DNA from: Falsiroseomonas sp050563525
GTDB lineage: Bacteria; Pseudomonadota; Alphaproteobacteria; Acetobacterales; Acetobacteraceae
Assembly: GCF_050563525.1 (NCBI RefSeq)
Contig: NZ_JBNXUN010000001.1
Coordinates: forward strand, 558,001 to 622,000
Length of the DNA: 64,000 nucleotides
Direction: 5' to 3'
In this document: positions 18,366-26,783 of the stretch, in pieces
Numbering within the stretch: the first letter of the stretch is position 1
Layout of the letters: each line of letters begins with the position of its first letter
Program-made: the position numbers and the translations under genes
The notes under the pieces: model-generated
Database searches by the model: none
What the model was told of the DNA's origin: nothing
The model's input: the letters and a program-made list of their open reading frames with translations, nothing else

Positions 18366-19673
18366 ATGACCGTCACGGCCAACGGGTCCGTCACCTTCAC
18401 CCTGGACGGCTCCAATCGCAGTACCAGCCTGCCCATCCTCAAGGGCGTGCTCGGCCCGGATGTCGTCGACATCCGCAAGCTCTACGCCGATCTCGGCGTC
18501 TTCACCTTCGACCCGGGCTATGGCGAGACCGCCAGCTGCGAAAGCCAGATCACCTACATCGACGGTGACGCGGGCGTCCTGCTGTACCGTGGCTACCCGA
18601 TCGACCAGCTGGCAGAGAAGTCCGACTTCATCGAGGTCTGCTACCTGCTGATGAACGGCAACCTGCCGACCGCCAAGGAGCTGGAGACGTTCCGCAAGGG
18701 CGTCACCTACCACACCATGGTGCATGAGCAGATCCGCCGCTTCTACGACGGCTTCCGCCGCGACGCGCACCCGATGGCGATCATGTGCGGCGTGGTCGGC
18801 GCGCTGGCCGCCTTCTACCACGACAACCTCGACATCAACGACGCCCACCAGCGGGAGATCGCCGCCTTCCGGCTGATCGCCAAGGTGCCGACGATCGCGG
18901 CGATGGCCTACAAGTACAGCCTCGGCCAGCCCTTCGTGTACCCGCGCAACGACCTGTCCTACGCCGCCAACTTCCTGCACATGCTGAACAGCGTCCCGGC
19001 CGAGCCCTACAACGTCTCACCGACCCTGGCCAAGGCGATGGACCGCATCCTCGTCCTGCACGCGGATCACGAGCAGAACGCCTCGACCTCCACGGTCCGC
19101 CTGGCGGGTTCCACCGGCGCCAACCCCTTCGCCTGCATCGCCGCCGGCATCGCCGCCCTTTGGGGCCCCGCCCATGGCGGCGCCAACGAGGCGGTGCTGA
19201 AGATGTTGGCCGAGATCGGCCACGTCGACAACATCCCGGCCTTCATCGAGAAGGTGAAGGACAAGAACTCCGGCGTGAAGCTGATGGGCTTCGGTCACCG
19301 CGTGTACAAGAACTTCGACCCGCGCGCGAAGATCATGCAGGAATCCTGCCACGAGGTTCTGTCCGAACTCGGCATCAAGGACGAACCGCTGCTGGACATG
19401 GCCATGGCGCTGGAGAAGGTGGCGCTGGAGGACGAATACTTCGTCTCCCGCAAGCTCTACCCGAACGTGGATTTCTATTCGGGCATCATCCTGAAGGCGA
19501 TGGGCATCCCCACCAGCATGTTCACGGTGATCTTCGCCGTGGCACGCACGGTCGGCTGGGTCAGCCAGTGGAAGGAAATGGTCGAGGACCCGGCCCAGCG
19601 CATCGGCCGCCCACGCCAGATCTACACCGGCCCGGCCCAGCGCGACTACGTCGCGGTCCCCGAGCGCGGCTGA
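18366..19673 (+). CDS. gltA: Citrate synthase (type II)
   Basis: This 435-residue citrate synthase makes citrate from oxaloacetate and acetyl-CoA. Active-site regions are clear: LHADHEQNASTST (substrate His), GPAHGGANE, GFGHRVYKNFDPRAKIM (second His and Arg) and YPNVDFYSG (catalytic Asp). The N-terminal 60-residue domain typical of the NADH-sensitive hexameric type is present. It is monocistronic, with a strong intrinsic terminator about 85 bases after the stop. Confidence 0.97.
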   Translation: MTVTANGSVTFTLDGSNRSTSLPILKGVLGPDVVDIRKLYADLGVFTFDPGYGETASCESQITYIDGDAGVLLYRGYPIDQLAEKSDFIEVCYLLMNGNLPTAKELETFRKGVTYHTMVHEQIRRFYDGFRRDAHPMAIMCGVVGALAAFYHDNLDINDAHQREIAAFRLIAKVPTIAAMAYKYSLGQPFVYPRNDLSYAANFLHMLNSVPAEPYNVSPTLAKAMDRILVLHADHEQNASTSTVRLAGSTGANPFACIAAGIAALWGPAHGGANEAVLKMLAEIGHVDNIPAFIEKVKDKNSGVKLMGFGHRVYKNFDPRAKIMQESCHEVLSELGIKDEPLLDMAMALEKVALEDEYFVSRKLYPNVDFYSGIILKAMGIPTSMFTVIFAVARTVGWVSQWKEMVEDPAQRIGRPRQIYTGPAQRDYVAVPERG

Positions 19674-19757
19674 ACCGTCGCCCCGATCCCGGATCCACCC
19701 GCCATCGGGGTGGGTCCGGGGCCCGGCCTAGGCTGTCCCGCCCTTCCAGCACCTGCC

Positions 19758-19782
19758 AGCCCCGCCCCGCGGGGCTTTTTTT
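19758..19782 (+). terminator. Rho-independent terminator of gltA
   Basis: A perfect 8-bp stem AGCCCCGC / GCGGGGCT with a CCC loop is followed by seven T residues (19776-19782). It lies 85 bases after the gltA stop and is the clearest intrinsic terminator in the window. Confidence 0.93.
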
Positions 19783-20081
19783 CGCCCCGGAGCCGCCGGC
19801 GCCAACCGGGTCATTGCGGAATCGAGAAATCCACGCACGCCAATTGCGGCGTCTCGGCAAGCAATTGAATCCCTGTGGAAAATTCCGCCCGCGCAATTGC
19901 GCGCCAGCTTCGCGCCCCGCGCGGAAAGCACCGCCCCAGTGGCTTGGGGCGCTGCAACGGCACCCGTTCTGCAACCCCGAGTCGTATTTTCTTAAGATTC
20001 CCAGGGATTTCGCCTTGAACTCGCAAGCAGTTCAGGGAATCTATCTACGCAGGGTTGATATTCACAGGGGACAGAAACCAA
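19783..20081 (+). promoter_or_regulatory. Unusual AT-richer leader region of the 20082 gene
   Basis: This 299-base gene-free stretch is less GC-rich than its surroundings. It holds three CAATTG palindromes at 19841, 19862 and 19894 (21 and 32 bases apart, i.e. two and three helical turns), a TGTGGAAAA one mismatch from a DnaA box (near 19875), an AT-rich patch TATTTTCTTAAGATT (near 19985) and the inverted repeat TGAAC-N9-GTTCA (20016-20034). It is probably an operator/promoter region; the regulator is unknown. Confidence 0.45.
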
Positions 20082-20732
20082 ATGAGCGAAACCCTCCGCC
20101 TGGGCTCCGGAAAGGAGCTTGATGAACTTGTGCGCACACGCCTGCGGTGCTGGCCGCAGCGGCCACCCGGCATCACCCGAACGCCGAAGCAGCCGGGCAC
20201 CTGGCTGCGCGGCCGGCCGGGCGAGCCCTCGCTCGTCGCCCAGCCTTTCCTCAAGCTGCCGGGCACCAACACCTACCGCACCATCCCGGACGGCCTCTGG
20301 CTGCATTTCAGCCCGGACCCGCTCGATCGCTACGCCGACATCCTGTGCATCGAGGCCTGCGGCACCATTGCCAACCTGCAGGACAAGCGGGCCCGCTTCG
20401 CCCCCTCCACCTGCTCGCTGCTGGTGGTCTGCCCGGTGCGCTGGATGCTGGATCGTGTCGACCCCGAGGACAGCACCCCGCGCTGGCGCCTGATCCACCT
20501 GCTGCGGGAGGCGCCGATCGAACCCCTGGTCCTTCCGGTGCGCGACGTGCGGGTGCTGTATGGCCTGAAGTCCCGCCACTACCTCGGCTTCGCGAAGTCG
20601 CAGATGCCGCAGCCGCACGAATACTTCTGCCCGATGGACGCGCTGACCGCGAAGGACGGGCATGAGGCGCCGGAGCTCCAGGGCCTGATCGGCCGGGCCA
20701 GCGCCGCCGCCAACTTCATGACCCCTCCCTGA
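20082..20732 (+). CDS. Hypothetical protein, unknown family
   Basis: This 216-residue protein has no family I can name. It is soluble, Trp- and Pro-rich at the N-terminus (LVRTRLRCWPQRPP), with a central block DRYADILCIEACG...LQDKRARFAPSTCSLLVVCP carrying four of its cysteines, and a C-terminal part with LPVRDVRVLYGLKSRHYLGF. ATG 20082 is used. A TTG at 20055 in the same frame lacks a ribosome site. It is isolated between gltA and an ABC binding-protein gene. The elaborate upstream region suggests regulated expression. Confidence 0.7.
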   Translation: MSETLRLGSGKELDELVRTRLRCWPQRPPGITRTPKQPGTWLRGRPGEPSLVAQPFLKLPGTNTYRTIPDGLWLHFSPDPLDRYADILCIEACGTIANLQDKRARFAPSTCSLLVVCPVRWMLDRVDPEDSTPRWRLIHLLREAPIEPLVLPVRDVRVLYGLKSRHYLGFAKSQMPQPHEYFCPMDALTAKDGHEAPELQGLIGRASAAANFMTPP

Positions 20733-20881
20733 TTGCCGGCCAGAACCCGTCGGCGCGGCGGCGGTGGGGCCGCCGCGCCGCCGGCCTGCCCGTTTCGCCA
20801 CAGGAAGTTCACAGACCCCCCCTGCCCACCCCGCCCGGTCCCGTCTAGATCGCAGCGCAACCATCACGCAGCAGGGCAGGC

Positions 20882-21874
20882 ATGGCACTCCAACGTCGCA
20901 CACTCGGCCTCGCGGCCGCCGGCTTCGCGGCCCTCCGCACCCCCGCCCTCGCCCAAGGTATCTCCGGCCCGCTGGTGCTCTACACGTCCCAGCTCGAGCC
21001 CGACGCCGCCCAGACGGTGGAGGCCTTCCGTGCCCGCCACCCCGGCGTCACCGTCGAATGGATCCGTGCCGGCACCGGGCAGATCATGACCCGCCTGCGC
21101 GCCGAGATCGCCGCCGGCAGCCCGCGCCCCGACGTGCTGCTGCTGGCCGACAGCCTCACCTTCGAATCCCTCCGCGCCGAAGGCCGCCTGCGCCCGAGCC
21201 CGGAAGTCCAGCTCGCCGGCACCCCGCCCGCGCAGGTCGAGGCCAGCCGCGCCTATTTCGCCACCAAGCTCATCACCACCGGCATCGTCCACCACGCCCG
21301 CGCCCCCTTTGCTCCGAAGGCCTGGCAGGACCTGGCGGACCCGCGCGCCCGCAACCAGGTCGCCATGCCCTCCCCAGCCGTGTCCGGCGCCGCCGCCATC
21401 CACCTGACGGCGCTGGCGCAGAACCCGGCCCTCGGCTGGCCCTTCATCGAGCGACTGGTGGCCAACGGCGTGCAGGCGCGCGGCGGCAACGGCCCGGTGC
21501 TGCAGGCGGTCGCCGGCGCCGAGCGCGCCTTTGGCATCGCCATCGACTACCTGCCGATCCGCGAGGCCGCCCGTGGCGCCCCGATCCGCTTCGTCTTCCC
21601 CGAGGACGGCGTCTCCGCCATCACCGAGCCCGCCGCCATCCTGTCGACCACCCGCAACGCCCCCGCCGCCATCGCCTTCCTGGATTTCCTGCTGGCCCGT
21701 GAAGGCCAGGCCCTTGCCGCCCGCCAGGGCTTCCTCCCGATCGACCCGGAGACCGCACCACCCGCCGGCTTCCCCGACCCGCGGTCCATCCGCATCATGC
21801 CGCTCGACGCCGCCCGCGCCGCCGCCGAGCAGCCCGACCTTCTCCGCCGCTTCGCCACCCTGACCAGCGGTTGA
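20882..21874 (+). CDS. ABC transporter substrate-binding protein (iron/Fbp-type)
   Basis: This 330-residue periplasmic protein has a twin-arginine-like or Sec signal (QRRTLGLAAAGF..ALAQ, cleavage near 25). The body is the type 2 fold of the FbpA/AfuA/2-aminoethylphosphonate group: LVLYTSQLEPDAAQTVEAF, then VEWIRAGTGQIMTRLRAE and an SGAAAIHL region. The neighbouring permease is of the Fbp type, so ferric iron is possible, but phosphonate or thiamine-like ligands are also found in this group. It is followed after a palindromic repeat by the permease gene. Confidence 0.85.
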   Translation: MALQRRTLGLAAAGFAALRTPALAQGISGPLVLYTSQLEPDAAQTVEAFRARHPGVTVEWIRAGTGQIMTRLRAEIAAGSPRPDVLLLADSLTFESLRAEGRLRPSPEVQLAGTPPAQVEASRAYFATKLITTGIVHHARAPFAPKAWQDLADPRARNQVAMPSPAVSGAAAIHLTALAQNPALGWPFIERLVANGVQARGGNGPVLQAVAGAERAFGIAIDYLPIREAARGAPIRFVFPEDGVSAITEPAAILSTTRNAPAAIAFLDFLLAREGQALAARQGFLPIDPETAPPAGFPDPRSIRIMPLDAARAAAEQPDLLRRFATLTSG

Positions 21875-21885
21875 TCCCAATCCGC

Positions 21886-21949
21886 AAAAGCCCTCTGCCC
21901 CCAAGGGGGGCGAGCGCCGGCGCAGTGCGCCGTCGGGGTGAGGGGGGCC
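21886..21949. repeat. REP-like palindromic repeat, long form, copy C (binding protein/permease gap)
   Basis: It shares AAAGCCCTCT and the GGTGAGGGGGG tail with copies A and B, but has an inserted arm GAGCGCCGGCGCAGTGCGCC. Copy D at 54752-54824 has the same long form in the opposite orientation. It lies 12 bases after the binding-protein stop. Confidence 0.85.
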
Positions 21950-21971
21950 TCGCCACCCAATCCGGGCCCCG

Positions 21972-23612
21972 ATGACCCGCACCCGTCTCCTCCCCGCCCT
22001 CGCCTTCGCCTGGCTCCTCCTCATCGGCGCCATCCCCCTGCTGCGTCTGCTTGCCGAAGCCATCGCCGGCACCGCCCTCGCCACCGCGCTGACCGACCCT
22101 GCCACCTGGCGCGCCACCTGGCGTTCGCTCGCGCTGTCCCTCGTCGCCGCCGCCCTCGCCACACTGATCGGCGCCGCCCTCGCCTGGGCCCTTCTCCTGC
22201 GCACCCTGCCGGCCCGCCGCACCCTGATCTTCTGCGCCGTCCTGCCCGCCCTGGTCCCGGCGCAGGTCATGGCGCTCGGCTGGATCCAGGCCGGCGGCCC
22301 CGCCTCGCCGCTGCTGCTGGCGCTGGACCTCGCGCCGCCCATCGGCACAGCCAACCCGATCTACTCCGCCGCCGGCATGGCGCTGCTGCTTGCCGTGCAG
22401 GCTGCCCCATTGGTCCTGCTCTCCATTGCCGCCCTGCTGCGCCGCGTCCCCGGGGAGGCCGTGCTCGCCGCCCGCGGCCTCGGCGCCAGCCCCGAGGCCG
22501 CCCTCCGCCGCACCGTCTGGCCCCTGCTCGCCCCCGGCCTGATGGCCGGCGCCGGCCTCGCCTTCGTCGCAGCGCTGGGGAATTTCGGCGTCGGCGCCCT
22601 GATCGGCATCCCAGCCCGCTTCCCGGTCCTGCCGGTGCTGATCTGGCAACGGCTTTCGGCCGGCGGCACAGCGTCCCTCGCCGAGGCCGCCGCCCTAGCC
22701 CTGCTGCTCGCAGCCCTCGCCGCCCCCGCCCTGCTGCTCCAGGCCCTCGCAGCCCGCCGCGCGCCCGCTGCCGGACGCCTGCCCTACGCGCCGCTGCCAA
22801 TGGCTCCGCCCGCCCGCGCCGCCACCACCGCCGCCGTCGCTGGCTACCTGTTCATCGTCCTGGCCATCCCCATGCTGGCTCTGCTCGCCGCCGCCCTGGT
22901 CCCGGCCATCGGCATGGAGCTGAACAGCGTCACAGCCACCACCCGCCACTTCCTGGCCGCCATCGCCCCCGGCGCGCAGACCGCCCGCGCCTTCGGCAAC
23001 TCCCTGCTACTGTCCGGCGCCGCCGCGCTGCTGCTGGCCGCCGCCGCCCTGCCCATCGCGCTGACGCTCCGCGCCCACCCCGTGCGGCTCGCCTCCGCCA
23101 GCACGGACCTGCCCTATGCCCTACCCGGCGCCTGCACCGGCGTCGCCGCCATCCTGGTGGTGCTGTCATTGCCCGGCGGCGGCGCGCTGTACGGCACGCT
23201 GGGCCTGATCCTGTTCGCCTACCTGACGCGCTTCCAGGCGCTCGCCCTGCGCCCCGCCGCCGCCGCCGCCGCCCGCCTCGACCCGCTACTGGAAGACGCC
23301 GCCCGCGGCCTCGGCGCCGGCCCCTGGCGCCGCCTGTGGTCGGTCCACCTGCCCCCGCTCGCACCTGCCCTCGCCGCCGGCGCCATCCTGGTGGCGCTGA
23401 CGGCGGTGAACGAGGTCACGGTCTCCTCGCTGCTCTACGGCCCCGGAACCCAGACCCTCGGCGTGCTGGTCTTCAGCCTGCAGGACAGCGGCCAGAGCCC
23501 GCTCGCCGCCGCCGTCTCCTGCCTCGCCTTGCTGCTCACCGCCAGCCTGATGGCCGCCGCCACCCTCGCCGCCCGCCGCCTGCCCGCCGGCACGCTGCCG
23601 TGGCGGCCTTAG
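21972..23612 (+). CDS. Fused (two-domain) iron-type ABC transporter permease
   Basis: This 546-residue protein has about twelve helices, made of two permease domains in tandem as in FbpB/SfuB. Each half has an EAA-type loop that contacts the ATPase: VLAARGLGASPEAALRRTVWP (about 165-185) and LEDAARGLGAGPWRRLWSVHLP (about 437-458). It would pair with the binding protein upstream. The expected ATPase gene does not follow. Instead there is a 345-base gap and an unrelated lower-GC gene, so the ATPase must be encoded elsewhere or has been lost. Confidence 0.9.
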   Translation: MTRTRLLPALAFAWLLLIGAIPLLRLLAEAIAGTALATALTDPATWRATWRSLALSLVAAALATLIGAALAWALLLRTLPARRTLIFCAVLPALVPAQVMALGWIQAGGPASPLLLALDLAPPIGTANPIYSAAGMALLLAVQAAPLVLLSIAALLRRVPGEAVLAARGLGASPEAALRRTVWPLLAPGLMAGAGLAFVAALGNFGVGALIGIPARFPVLPVLIWQRLSAGGTASLAEAAALALLLAALAAPALLLQALAARRAPAAGRLPYAPLPMAPPARAATTAAVAGYLFIVLAIPMLALLAAALVPAIGMELNSVTATTRHFLAAIAPGAQTARAFGNSLLLSGAAALLLAAAALPIALTLRAHPVRLASASTDLPYALPGACTGVAAILVVLSLPGGGALYGTLGLILFAYLTRFQALALRPAAAAAARLDPLLEDAARGLGAGPWRRLWSVHLPPLAPALAAGAILVALTAVNEVTVSSLLYGPGTQTLGVLVFSLQDSGQSPLAAAVSCLALLLTASLMAAATLAARRLPAGTLPWRP

Positions 23613-23957
23613 CCCGGTCGCATCGGCAAGCCCCGGCCACCCCAGGGTCATAACGGATCAGCAGAGCCCAGCCGCCCAGTGCTCTCATGCGCTCTCCCGG
23701 CCACGCTCAGGACTGGACGCTTCTCCCGGTGGTCGGGTCGACCGAGAGCCGTCGGCCACTTCGGTAGAACGATAGCAACCACAACGGGCATCACCACGGA
23801 CAATGCAACTGTTGCGCTGCTGGGCCCGATCCCTGTACCCTCTCCAAGCGCTGCGGTCAAAGTCGGTCCAAGAAAAACCAGAACGCGGCAGGTCTCGGAA
23901 CCCAGCGCGCAATAGCCCTGGAAATGCACGGCTGAACCAGAACGGGAGAGACGGACG
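23613..23957. other. Gene-free, lower-GC stretch before the lectin-aerolysin gene
   Basis: 345 bases without a supported gene. Short open frames exist on both strands (for example 23679-23915 + and 23648-23977 -), but none has family signals or a convincing start. No terminator for the permease gene was recognised. The stretch shares the reduced GC content of the gene that follows and may be the left flank of an acquired segment. Confidence 0.5.
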
Positions 23958-25001
23958 ATGGCCGCCTTCGATGTCATTCGGGAGGGGATGCAGCTCTATC
24001 CACCAAGCTACATTCCTGGGCGTGGCGCCGACTATTTGTACTCGCCCTCGCGCCTGTACTTCGCAGTGCTTGAGGAGAACGGCGACTTCAACGTCTATCG
24101 CGGAGAGACCCCCGAGGATCCCGCGCGGATACTGGTATGGTCGAATGGCGCCAGTGCACGGATGCCCTCGGGCCATGTCGTGACGGTGATGGTGCTACGG
24201 GCCGGGCCCTTCGACCACGGGACCAAGAACCTGCAGATCTTTTCCCATGACCCGAACCGAGGGTCGACGTTGCGGCAGCTTTGGGCCAGCGGCGGTTCCA
24301 GCAACCTGGCGAGCCCCATGGTCGCCATGCTGGGTGACGACGGCAGCGTGGTGGTCCGGCAGGATGATCACGACGTCTGGACCAGTGGCTTCTCCGATCC
24401 CGTAGGGGAGTTCCTGGTCGAGCAGATCACGTACGACGCGCCGCGTGGCACGATCCAGGCCGACAACGAGGTCGACGTGCTGGAGGAATCGGTCACGAAC
24501 AACGGCGACGTCTCCCAGTCGATGAAGATGGCGCGGAGCACCATCTCGACGGTGACCTCGAACTGGTCCAAGACGCATTCGGCCCAGTTCACCATCGGAG
24601 GCGAACTCCAGGTGACCATCCCGGGCGTCGGACATGCCAAGGTCACGTCCAGCACATCAGTCACGGACACCTTCACCTTCGGCGAAACGCGTGCCAAGGC
24701 GACCAGCATCGGCTTCGAATTCCCCCTGGTCGTGCCAGCGCACAAGACCTACCGAGGCTGGGCCAGTGTGCGCGAGGCGAAATTCGAAGTTCCGTACACG
24801 GTGTTCGGCGAGCTGCACTTCCGGTCGGGCGCCAAGGTCAAGCACGCCTTCTCCGGCACATACCAGGGCAAGACAGGGTATATGGGAACCTTCCAAATTG
24901 ATGACGTGACGCCAGCATCCCTCCCAAGCAACACATTCTTTTGCGTCGAAGGCCCCGCAGCGGGGATCGCCCTGCTGCCTGAGGAGTCGCACGTGGCGTA
25001 G
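23958..25001 (+). CDS. Predicted beta-prism lectin/aerolysin-type pore-forming protein
   Basis: This 347-residue protein has two parts. Residues 25-148 look like a three-repeat bulb-type (beta-prism II) lectin: each repeat ends in an aromatic W-x-x-G motif (ILVWSNG at 59-64, LRQLWASGG at 105-113, DVWTSG at 139-144). Preceding strands such as FAVLEENGDFNVYRG and MLGDDGSVVVRQ resemble degenerate Q-x-D-x-N-x-V-x-Y sugar sites. Residues 150-322 resemble the aerolysin/ETX-MTX2 pore domain: NNGDVSQSMKMARSTIS, a long Ser/Thr-rich alternating region (194-250) fit for the transmembrane hairpin, then LVVPAHKTYRGWASV and FEVPYTVFGELHF. There is no signal peptide. GGGAGAG precedes the ATG. GC content is about 60% in sampled lines, well below its neighbours. 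Confidence 0.7.
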   Translation: MAAFDVIREGMQLYPPSYIPGRGADYLYSPSRLYFAVLEENGDFNVYRGETPEDPARILVWSNGASARMPSGHVVTVMVLRAGPFDHGTKNLQIFSHDPNRGSTLRQLWASGGSSNLASPMVAMLGDDGSVVVRQDDHDVWTSGFSDPVGEFLVEQITYDAPRGTIQADNEVDVLEESVTNNGDVSQSMKMARSTISTVTSNWSKTHSAQFTIGGELQVTIPGVGHAKVTSSTSVTDTFTFGETRAKATSIGFEFPLVVPAHKTYRGWASVREAKFEVPYTVFGELHFRSGAKVKHAFSGTYQGKTGYMGTFQIDDVTPASLPSNTFFCVEGPAAGIALLPEESHVA

Positions 25002-25038
25002 CCGCGGAGGTGGGAGCGTTTGCTCCGCTCCCACCAGC

Positions 25039-25869
25039 CTACCGCGCCAGTGACCAGAACATCCGCAGCGTCGTCACCCCCAGGAACACCGCGAACGCCC
25101 GCTTCAGCAGCAGCGGCGGGATCGAATGCGCCAGGTGCACCCCCCACGGCGCCGCCAGCAGGCTCGCCGGCACGATCAGCGCGAAGCCGATCAGGTTCAC
25201 ATACCCCAGGCTCAGCGGCGGCAGCAGCGGGTTGCCCCAGCCGCCATAGATGAAGCCCAGCGTCGCCGGGATCGAGATGATCACCCCGAACACGCTCGCC
25301 GTCGCCACCGCGGACCGGATCGGCGCCCCGAACATGGACAGGATCGGCACCCCCACCGTGCCGCCGCCGATCCCCATCATGGCGCTGATCCCGCCGATGA
25401 ACCCGCCCAGGCCCTGCCGCGCGACGCCGCCCGGAAACCGCTCCCGGAACCGCCAATCCACCCCGGTGAAAGCCATGTTCACCGCCACCGCCAGCGCCAC
25501 CACCGCGAATACCGCGGTATGCGCCTTCCCGGTCACCACCACCCCCAGCAGCGTTCCCGCCAGCACCCCCACCGCGATCGACGGCACCAGGGACCGCAGC
25601 AGTGGCACGTCCATCGTTCCCTTGGCGAAGTGCTTCCGCGCCGACTGGATGGAGGTCGGGATGATCGTCGCCAGCGACGTCCCGACCGCCAGCTTCATCT
25701 GCACCGCCTCCGGAATGCCGAACAGCGGGAACACGCTGAACAGCACCGGCACGATCACGATGCCCCCGCCTACCCCCAGCAACCCCGCCAGCGTACCGGA
25801 CAGCAACCCGGTCGCGGCCATCGCCAGCGCCAGCCCCGCCAGCCAGAGCGGGTCCTGCATGTACTCCAT
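25039..25869 (-). CDS. TSUP (TauE/SafE) family permease
   Basis: This 276-residue membrane protein has about eight helices in two halves with the TSUP glycine motifs GLLSGTLAGLLGVGGGIVIVP and GGFIGGISAMMGIGGGTVGVP. Members move sulfite, sulfonates or other small anions. Four in-frame ATGs occur (25911, 25887, 25869, 25860). 25869 is chosen because homology starts shortly after it, but the ribosome site is weak. It is divergent from a second TSUP permease gene 108 bases away. Confidence 0.85.
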   Translation of the reverse strand: MEYMQDPLWLAGLALAMAATGLLSGTLAGLLGVGGGIVIVPVLFSVFPLFGIPEAVQMKLAVGTSLATIIPTSIQSARKHFAKGTMDVPLLRSLVPSIAVGVLAGTLLGVVVTGKAHTAVFAVVALAVAVNMAFTGVDWRFRERFPGGVARQGLGGFIGGISAMMGIGGGTVGVPILSMFGAPIRSAVATASVFGVIISIPATLGFIYGGWGNPLLPPLSLGYVNLIGFALIVPASLLAAPWGVHLAHSIPPLLLKRAFAVFLGVTTLRMFWSLAR

Positions 25870-25977
25870 CAGACAACGCACCTTCATTCGGAAGAACAGC
25901 GGCCCGCGCAACGGTGCGGCGCCAGAAAGCGCGTGCCATACACGTGGGCTTCCACCGCGTCATCCCGGGGTCACACC

Positions 25978-26748
25978 TTGCCGATCATTCTCGACCCCTG
26001 GTTCTGGGCGCTCGCCGTGCCCGCCTTCCTGCTCACCGGCATCAGCAAGGGCGGCTTCGCCTCCGGCGCCGGCAACGTCGCCGTGCCCCTGATGTCCCTG
26101 GCCATCCCGGCCCCGCAGGCGGCCGGAATCGCGCTGCCCGTCCTGTGTGCCATGGACATCTCCGGCCTCCGCGCCTGGTGGGGTCGCTGGAGCCGCGCCG
26201 AACTTCGCATCATCCTGCCCGGCGGCCTGCTCGGCATCGCCGCCGGCGCCGCGGTCTTCGGCCTGATGAGCAGCGAGGCGGTGAAGCTGATGGTCGGCGG
26301 CATCGCGCTCGCCTTCCTGGCCCGCAGCCTGTGGCAGGCCCGCCCCGGCCGCGCCGCCCCGGCACCCGCCACGCCAAGCCGCGCCAAGGGCGGCTTCTGG
26401 GGCATGGTCTCCGGCTTCACCAGCACCATCGCCCATGCCGGCGGCCCGCCCTTGGCCGTGTACCTCTATCCCTTGCGCATGGACCGCGCGGCACTGGCCG
26501 CCACCACCGTCGTGTTCTTCGCCGTGATGAACTACGTGAAGCTCATCCCCTACGCCCTGCTCGGCCAGCTTTCAGCCACCAACCTGCTGACCAGCCTGTT
26601 GCTGCTTCCCCTCGCCCCGATCGGCGTCCGCCTCGGCATCTGGCTGCAATCCCGCATGAGCGACCGCGTCTTCTACCGCATCGTCTACGTCATGCTTGGC
26701 CTCACCGGCACCAAGCTGGTCTGGGACGGCCTCGCCGGTCTCCTGTAG
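25978..26748 (+). CDS. TSUP (TauE/SafE) family permease
   Basis: This 256-residue permease is of the same superfamily as its divergent neighbour but only distantly related. It begins ILDPWFWALAVPAFLLTGISKGGFASGAG and has the second half-repeat at GGFWGMVSGFTSTIAHAGGPP. The start is a TTG at 25978, about eight bases after CGGGG. The longer open frame upstream is antisense to the other permease and is not coding. The substrate is probably a small sulfur-containing anion, but there are no pathway genes nearby to support this. Confidence 0.82.
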   Translation: MPIILDPWFWALAVPAFLLTGISKGGFASGAGNVAVPLMSLAIPAPQAAGIALPVLCAMDISGLRAWWGRWSRAELRIILPGGLLGIAAGAAVFGLMSSEAVKLMVGGIALAFLARSLWQARPGRAAPAPATPSRAKGGFWGMVSGFTSTIAHAGGPPLAVYLYPLRMDRAALAATTVVFFAVMNYVKLIPYALLGQLSATNLLTSLLLLPLAPIGVRLGIWLQSRMSDRVFYRIVYVMLGLTGTKLVWDGLAGLL

Positions 26749-26783
26749 GCGCGGGATCCTGTGGCCCAGGATCCCGCCACCCA

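Noticed and set aside
20016..20034. LexA site upstream of the 20082 gene
   Set aside because: TGAAC-N9-GTTCA is an inverted repeat with nine central bases, not the GTTC-N7-GTTC direct repeat of alphaproteobacteria.
23648..23977. Minus-strand frame of 109 codons with a hydrophobic stretch before the pore-former gene
   Set aside because: It overlaps the start and ribosome site of the well-supported gene at 23958, has no ribosome site of its own and no recognisable domain. An immunity-protein role was considered but is not supported.
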